Below are positions 26,343 through 30,086 of a stretch of 30,086 nucleotides of DNA, piece by piece. The notes beneath the pieces were generated by a model that searched no databases, was not told where the DNA came from, and was given only the letters and a program-made list of their open reading frames with translations. The stretch lies in the NCBI GenBank assembly GCA_965656785.1, contig CBFHLY010000033.1, forward strand, positions 1-30,086. The letters run 5' to 3'. Position 1 is the stretch's first letter. Each line of letters starts with the position of its first letter. A program made the translations under genes and the position numbers. This DNA is from JALQTD01 sp965656785. Lineage in GTDB: Bacteria; Bacteroidota; Bacteroidia; Flavobacteriales_D; Sanyastnellaceae.

Positions 26343-27104
26343 ATGAACAAGTTCCCCCTCCTCCTCGTTCTGCCCGTCGTTTTAGCGAGCTGCACCATCA
26401 TCCGCCCCGGTCAGGTGGGGGTGAAGCAGACCTTGGGCAAGCTGTCTGAAACGACCCATACGCGGGGTGCGGTTTGGTTCAACCCCTTCGTGGCGAAAGT
26501 GATCAAGGCGGACGTGCAGGTCGATGACTTGGAGCTGGCGTTGAACCTTCCGAGCAAGGAGGGATTGAGTGTGCTCGCCCAGATTTCCATTCTCTATCGG
26601 ATTGACCCTGAGCAGATGCAGACGTTTATCCAAAACATGGGTTTCCAACACAAAGGAATCATCGCGAACGTCTTCCGCTCGGCCTCTGCGGACATTTGCT
26701 CCCAGTATTATGCGAAGGACATGCACTCGGGGATGCGCGCGGAAATTGAGGCGGCGATTTTGGCAAAAATGGACGCGCTTTTGCGCCGGCAAGGCATCCT
26801 GATTGACGCGGGATTGATGAAGAGCATCCAACTGCCTGAAGGATTGGCCAGCTCCATTGAGCGCAAGCTCCAAGCCGAGCAGGACGTGATGCGCATGGAA
26901 TTTGTGCTGCAGCAAGAATCCCTTGAAGCGGAGCACAAAATCATCGAAGCGACCGGGGCGAAGGACGCGCAAATCATCCTGTCGGAAGGGTTGACCGAGG
27001 AAATCATCCGGATGCGGGGCATCGAAGCCTTCCTCGAACTGGCCCAATCGAACAACAGCAAGGTCATCATCACCGATGGCAAGTCGCCGCTGTTGGTGGA
27101 GTAA
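26343..27104 (+). CDS. SPFH/band-7 (prohibitin-like) lipoprotein
   Basis: This is a 253-aa protein. The ATG at 26343 gives MNKFPLLLVLPVVLASC with a clean lipobox (LASC, Cys17). The rest is a prohibitin-type SPFH domain: IIRPGQVGVKQTLGKL, RGAVWFNPFVAKVIKADVQV, VLAQISILYRIDPEQ, and a helical, charged C-terminal part (SSIERKLQAEQDVMRMEFVL) that normally drives ring oligomerisation. SPFH proteins are scaffolds that form membrane microdomain rings and often regulate proteases. Most have an N-terminal membrane helix; here a lipid anchor replaces it, placing the ring on the periplasmic side of a membrane. An open frame extends upstream to 26193, but its sequence is not lipoprotein-like and overlaps the hydrolase remnant. 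It is followed by a hairpin at its stop codon. Confidence 0.87.
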   Translation: MNKFPLLLVLPVVLASCTIIRPGQVGVKQTLGKLSETTHTRGAVWFNPFVAKVIKADVQVDDLELALNLPSKEGLSVLAQISILYRIDPEQMQTFIQNMGFQHKGIIANVFRSASADICSQYYAKDMHSGMRAEIEAAILAKMDALLRRQGILIDAGLMKSIQLPEGLASSIERKLQAEQDVMRMEFVLQQESLEAEHKIIEATGAKDAQIILSEGLTEEIIRMRGIEAFLELAQSNNSKVIITDGKSPLLVE

Positions 27105-27144
27105 GGAGGGGGGCATCCGGCCGCGACGTCATCGCCCACCTCCT
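27104..27144 (+). terminator. Hairpin overlapping the SPFH gene stop codon
   Basis: AGGAGGGGGGC (27104-27114) can pair with GCCCACCTCCT (27134-27144), 11 positions with one mismatch, around a 19-base loop. It begins at the last base of the TAA stop. No T-tract follows, so termination is a guess from position. Confidence 0.4.
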
Positions 27145-27335
27145 AACCGACGAAGGCGTGCCATCGCTGGGGCACCGCGAGAATTGCCTGAACCCCCGCC
27201 TCAGCTTCCTGGGGGTGAGCCAAACCACGCACCCGAAATACGGCACAGTCACCGTGATGGATTTTATTGGGAATTAACCTGAGGGGCAGTCGAGGACACA
27301 CGCCGTAGCTTGGGCGGTTGAAATGCCCCTCGCTC

Positions 27336-28283
27336 ATGCCTGCATGCCATCACTTGCCCTTGTTGGGCCTCGCCTTTGCCGCCTGCGCCCTTCCATCTTG
27401 CCAACCTGGCGCTCCTGCCCCCAGCGTTGCGCTCCACGTCCCAGAGGCCACACCGCGTCCCCCGCATGAACTCGGTGGGTGGTATTGCCCCGACAACGTG
27501 AACGGCTTCGCGCCCGTAAACCTCTTGGATTGGAAGGATGTGCCCGTGGTTACCGATCGGCTGCCAACCTTGGAGGAAACCCGAAACGGGACGGCGCTGA
27601 TGTTCGTGGACACGGCGGTGCATCCCGATGCGCGGCCCTTGGACCTCCCCCTTCCCCAACTTGCCCGGTACGATTGCGCTTTTACGGGCAAGCAGGAATG
27701 GGTCATCGTGATCCAAGGCGTGCAGGTCGATGGGCAAGAAATCGTTGGATTCCGGTTCCTCAGCGGGGGCAACGGAAGCGCATGGCTGGACGAGGTGGAC
27801 TTCTTGTCCGAAGCGGAACTGACGGCCCTGCCGGATGCGCGCTTCGCTCTGGTGAAACAGGCATTGCCGGCCTCATCCCAAGCCATCATGAACCTCCTCA
27901 CCGACACCGCCCACCTCGCCCACTTGCTGCCCGCAGGCGTCCTCGACCCGGCCTTGGACCCCAATTGGCGGGAATCCATCCCGGTCAACTGGGCCCCTCC
28001 GGTCGGCACGGCCATCACCGCGGTGTTTGCCGATGAATTGTGGGGGGTGCCTTACATCCAAGTGGACGGATTGCTCGATGGGGAATCGGTCGCAGCGAAG
28101 TTCCTTGTGCTGCCAGAGGAGGACGGCTCGGGCTCGCGCCTTTCCGCCATCGTGGGCCCATTCACAGACGAAGTTGAGACGGCTCAAGCGCACCTGCAAA
28201 GCTGGACGCAGCGGTTGCATGCCGCAGCGGTGGAGGCCGCTCGGTTGGAAGCCATCGCCAAGGTCCCTGGGATTCCGAATTGA
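27336..28283 (+). CDS. Lipoprotein of unknown function
   Basis: This is a 315-aa protein that I do not recognise. ATG 27336 gives MPACHHLPLLGLAFAACALP followed by SC; Cys22 (ALPSC) or Cys17 (FAAC) would be the lipidated residue. An in-frame TTG six codons upstream is possible but less likely. The mature part is a mixed sequence with GGWYCPDNVNGF, FTGKQEWVIVIQGVQV and FLVLPEEDGSGSRLSAIVGP, ending in an Ala-rich helix (AAAVEAARLEAIAKV). No catalytic motif is visible. It follows the SPFH gene on the same strand by 231 bases and precedes the solo HTH gene by 43 bases, so it may share a transcript with the latter. Confidence 0.7.
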   Translation: MPACHHLPLLGLAFAACALPSCQPGAPAPSVALHVPEATPRPPHELGGWYCPDNVNGFAPVNLLDWKDVPVVTDRLPTLEETRNGTALMFVDTAVHPDARPLDLPLPQLARYDCAFTGKQEWVIVIQGVQVDGQEIVGFRFLSGGNGSAWLDEVDFLSEAELTALPDARFALVKQALPASSQAIMNLLTDTAHLAHLLPAGVLDPALDPNWRESIPVNWAPPVGTAITAVFADELWGVPYIQVDGLLDGESVAAKFLVLPEEDGSGSRLSAIVGPFTDEVETAQAHLQSWTQRLHAAAVEAARLEAIAKVPGIPN

Positions 28284-28326
28284 CCCGACCTTGAAGAATC
28301 GGAGGCAAACATCACCCCGCCAGCGC

Positions 28327-28725
28327 GTGTTCACTTGCCAGCCTGTGCCCGTGGGGCCTTCCATTGTTCCACCCCACTTCACGCTCGACTCGAAGCAAAT
28401 TGAGCTGACTCCGCAAGCGCTTGAAGTGGTGATTTGGACCAAACTCAACCTGTCCACGGAGGAAGTTGCCCTCCGCATGGAAGTCAGCCCTTCACACGTT
28501 TATCGATTGCGCGGAAACCTGAGAAAGAAAATCGGCATTGACCGGTCCCAATCGCTCGAAGCGTTTCTCATCGCAGGGGAATTGGTGCCCGGGGGGGGCA
28601 TCGGCTTGATGGTCGGGGTGGCTGCTGACCGAAGCTGCAGCGCGGCTTCAGGGCACGAGCCGGAGCAGGTCACTGCGGAGTGGACGGGGAGCGCGACAAC
28701 CAGCGTTCCGCGAGGAGGGCGCTGA
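28327..28725 (+). CDS. Small LuxR-like HTH DNA-binding protein
   Basis: About 132 aa. No ATG exists near the start, so GTG 28327 is chosen; GTG 28345 and 28351 are alternatives. The HTH lies at residues 27-72: ELTPQALEVVIWTKLNLSTE, EVSPSHVYRLRGNLRKKIGI. It shares the HVYxLR core with both HTHs of the membrane regulator at 23626-25845, so all three belong to one HTH subtype. No TPR, receiver domain or membrane segment is present. After LVPGGG a run of eight G (28591-28598) is followed by a tail that looks unlike protein and overlaps the hydrolase gene tail by 56 bases. With seven G the frame would stop six codons later. It could be a true solo regulator or a detached C-terminal fragment. Confidence 0.6.
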   Translation: MFTCQPVPVGPSIVPPHFTLDSKQIELTPQALEVVIWTKLNLSTEEVALRMEVSPSHVYRLRGNLRKKIGIDRSQSLEAFLIAGELVPGGGIGLMVGVAADRSCSAASGHEPEQVTAEWTGSATTSVPRGGR

Positions 28726-29356
28726 GGCGTTCCGGCTGCTCGAAGGTCAGGAAGTGGCCCGCGCCGGGGACGACCACGGGGGCGACCATGCGGTGGGGGC
28801 GGAAAAGCCGGTCTTGGGCCCCGACGACCTGGAAGTATTCGGCGGGGCGGTCGCTGCGGGGCCAGTCGAGGATCGCGTTGACGGCGAAGTGCAGGAATTC
28901 GGGGCCGTAGGCGTGGAGGTTGCCGTAGAACCAGTCCCGGTCGGCGGCGTTCCGAAATCCCATGAAGGTGTCGCTCAGGCGGTTGAGGCGCATCATGGCA
29001 TCGGGCGAGAACCACCGGCCGGTTCGGAGGGAGCGGAGGAAGTGCATGGAGCGGGGGAATTCCACGCGGGCGGCTGGGGCGCTCAGGAGGACCAGCTCGT
29101 CGGCCGGGCGCTGGGCATGGAGTTCGCGGGCAAGCATCCCGCCCAGGGAGGAGCCGATGTACCAAACCGGGCGACCGTCCTCGGGCCACGGCACCTCCTC
29201 CGCCACCGCCGCTGCGTAGTCCGCCAGCGAGCGTGCGCCGGGAATGTGCCGCCAACGCAAGGCGTGCACGTGGCCGAAGGACAGGTCGATGGGCGCGAAA
29301 AGCCGCTCGTCGGCGGCCATTCCGGGAATGAGGAGGAGGAACGGGGGATGGGACAT
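28670..29356 (-). CDS. Alpha/beta hydrolase
   Basis: This is a 228-aa protein. ATG 29356 gives MSHPPFLLLIPGMAADERLF, the usual first strand and oxyanion region. An in-frame GTG seven codons upstream is less likely. The nucleophile elbow is GSSLG with Ser70. The likely acid is Asp182 (VVGAQDRLF) and the base His201 (PGAGHFLTFEQPERL), completing a catalytic triad. There is no signal peptide, so the enzyme is probably cytoplasmic. The substrate cannot be told from sequence; esterase or lipase-like activity is only a family guess. The C-terminus is duplicated in the remnant at 26007. Its 3' end runs into the tail of the converging HTH gene. It is divergent from the chitinase gene, with 83 bases between the two starts. 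Confidence 0.85.
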   Translation of the reverse strand: MSHPPFLLLIPGMAADERLFAPIDLSFGHVHALRWRHIPGARSLADYAAAVAEEVPWPEDGRPVWYIGSSLGGMLARELHAQRPADELVLLSAPAARVEFPRSMHFLRSLRTGRWFSPDAMMRLNRLSDTFMGFRNAADRDWFYGNLHAYGPEFLHFAVNAILDWPRSDRPAEYFQVVGAQDRLFRPHRMVAPVVVPGAGHFLTFEQPERLSALLAERWLSRSPSTPQ

Positions 29357-29439
29357 GTTCAAATTTGGCCCAAACACACCGTGTCCATCGCGCCGAAGTC
29401 GTTAAGAAATCGAAAGCCGGTCCTGGTTAAATTGGCCGC

Positions 29440-30086
29440 ATGAACCGCCTGCTTCTTCCCCTCGCAACCGGAGCGGCCCTGCTCTCCGCGTCGGCTGCCG
29501 CACAACTGCCCAGCCCGGCCCTGATCGGCTACTGGCACAACTGGAACGACGCCAATGCGCCGTACCTCCCGTTGGACGCCATCGACGAACGCTACAACGT
29601 CGTGGAAGTCGCCTTCGCGCTCCCCGTTTCGCCGACCGACATGACCCTCGTGTTCTCGCCTGAAGGGGTGTCGCAGAGCGCGTTCATGGCCCAAATGCAA
29701 GCGCTGCAAAGCCAGGGCAAGAAAGTCCTGCTCAGCATCGGTGGCGCCACGGCCAGCATCGACTTGACGACCAATGAGAACAAGGCTGCGTTCGTGAGTT
29801 CGCTCAACGGCCTCGTCGACTCCTATGGGTTCGATGGCATCGACATCGACATCGAGCACGGGAATTCAATTTTGGCCTTAGGGGGCACCATCGCGAACCC
29901 GGCGAACATCGCCCAGGTGCACTTGATCGAGGCCATCGAGGAAGCGATGGCGCATCACCAGGCTGTGCACGGCGAGAAGTTGCTCCTGACCATGGCTCCG
30001 GAGACCGCCTATGTGCAGGGCGGCCAGTCGGCGTTTGGGAACATTTGGGGCGGTTATTTGCCGATCATCGATGCCTTGCGCGACTC
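29440..30086 (+). CDS. Secreted GH18 chitinase-like glycosidase (partial, 3' end outside window)
   Basis: The first 215 codons are in the window. A signal peptide MNRLLLPLATGAALLSASAA is cut near AAAQ. The catalytic domain begins at once: LIGYWHNWND, then KKVLLSIGG (the SxGG motif of GH18, residues 95-102). FDGIDIDIE (131-139) carries the DxxDxDxE catalytic motif, with Glu139 as proton donor. MAPETAYVQGG is the next conserved GH18 segment. The enzyme should cleave beta-1,4-linked N-acetylglucosamine polymers outside the cell. The arrangement resembles bacterial single-domain chitinases of the ChiC/ChiD type, but the domain tail lies outside the window. Whether it ends in a T9SS sorting domain cannot be seen. 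It is divergent from the hydrolase gene. Confidence 0.9.
   Translation, partial: MNRLLLPLATGAALLSASAAAQLPSPALIGYWHNWNDANAPYLPLDAIDERYNVVEVAFALPVSPTDMTLVFSPEGVSQSAFMAQMQALQSQGKKVLLSIGGATASIDLTTNENKAAFVSSLNGLVDSYGFDGIDIDIEHGNSILALGGTIANPANIAQVHLIEAIEEAMAHHQAVHGEKLLLTMAPETAYVQGGQSAFGNIWGGYLPIIDALRD

Noticed and set aside
28027..28326. Upstream part of the open frame containing the solo HTH
   Set aside because: It overlaps the lipoprotein gene in another frame and has shadow-like composition, so the HTH gene is taken to start at a GTG after the lipoprotein stop.

Overview
The window looks like chromosomal DNA of a GC-rich member of the Bacteroidota, most likely Flavobacteriales. The basis is a type IX secretion (T9SS) gene set: two PorP/SprF-family proteins, a gliding-motility-type (CHU_C, type B) C-terminal sorting domain, SprB-like repeats, PKD/Ig-like modules, an OmpA-PD40 protein, Cys-rich GCTD..A.NF..DDGSC repeats, and a FISUMP-type domain. 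No rRNA, tRNA, CRISPR array, insertion sequence or phage gene was recognised. The exact taxon cannot be read from the sequence.

Region 1 (about 1-16022, minus strand) is a four-gene operon read from right to left. It runs from a 1056-aa T9SS type B substrate with PKD and SprB-like modules, to a 305-aa PorP/SprF protein, a 734-aa PorE-like TPR-PD40-OmpA protein, and a giant adhesin of at least 3214 codons that leaves the window at base 1. The junctions are ATGA, 3 nt and ATGA, so the genes are probably translationally coupled. The layout reads as a dedicated module: a secreted filament or adhesin, its outer-membrane partner, a peptidoglycan anchor, and a second very large adhesin. The giant reading frame has no stop in 9.64 kb. 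It contains five tandem copies of a three-Ig-domain block; successive copies are spaced 849, 849, 849 and 840 bp apart.

Region 2 (16163-23432) has a second, divergent PorP/SprF gene. It is followed by a minus-strand secreted protein with Cys-rich repeats and a single EF-hand/dockerin-like C-terminus, and a plus-strand secreted protein made of about 30 twelve-residue solenoid repeats, a short coiled coil, two Fn3-like domains and a FISUMP domain.

Region 3 (23626-29356) is regulatory and envelope-related. It contains a TPR-containing membrane protein with two separate LuxR-like HTH domains (probably two fused genes), a decayed alpha/beta-hydrolase remnant ending in a strong hairpin, an SPFH/band-7 lipoprotein, an unknown lipoprotein, a solo HTH protein of the same HTH type, and an intact alpha/beta hydrolase related to the remnant. 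Region 4 (29440 to the end) is the start of a secreted GH18 chitinase-like enzyme.

The strongest candidates for something undescribed are the coupled four-gene T9SS cassette with its giant repeat adhesin, and the double-HTH membrane regulator.
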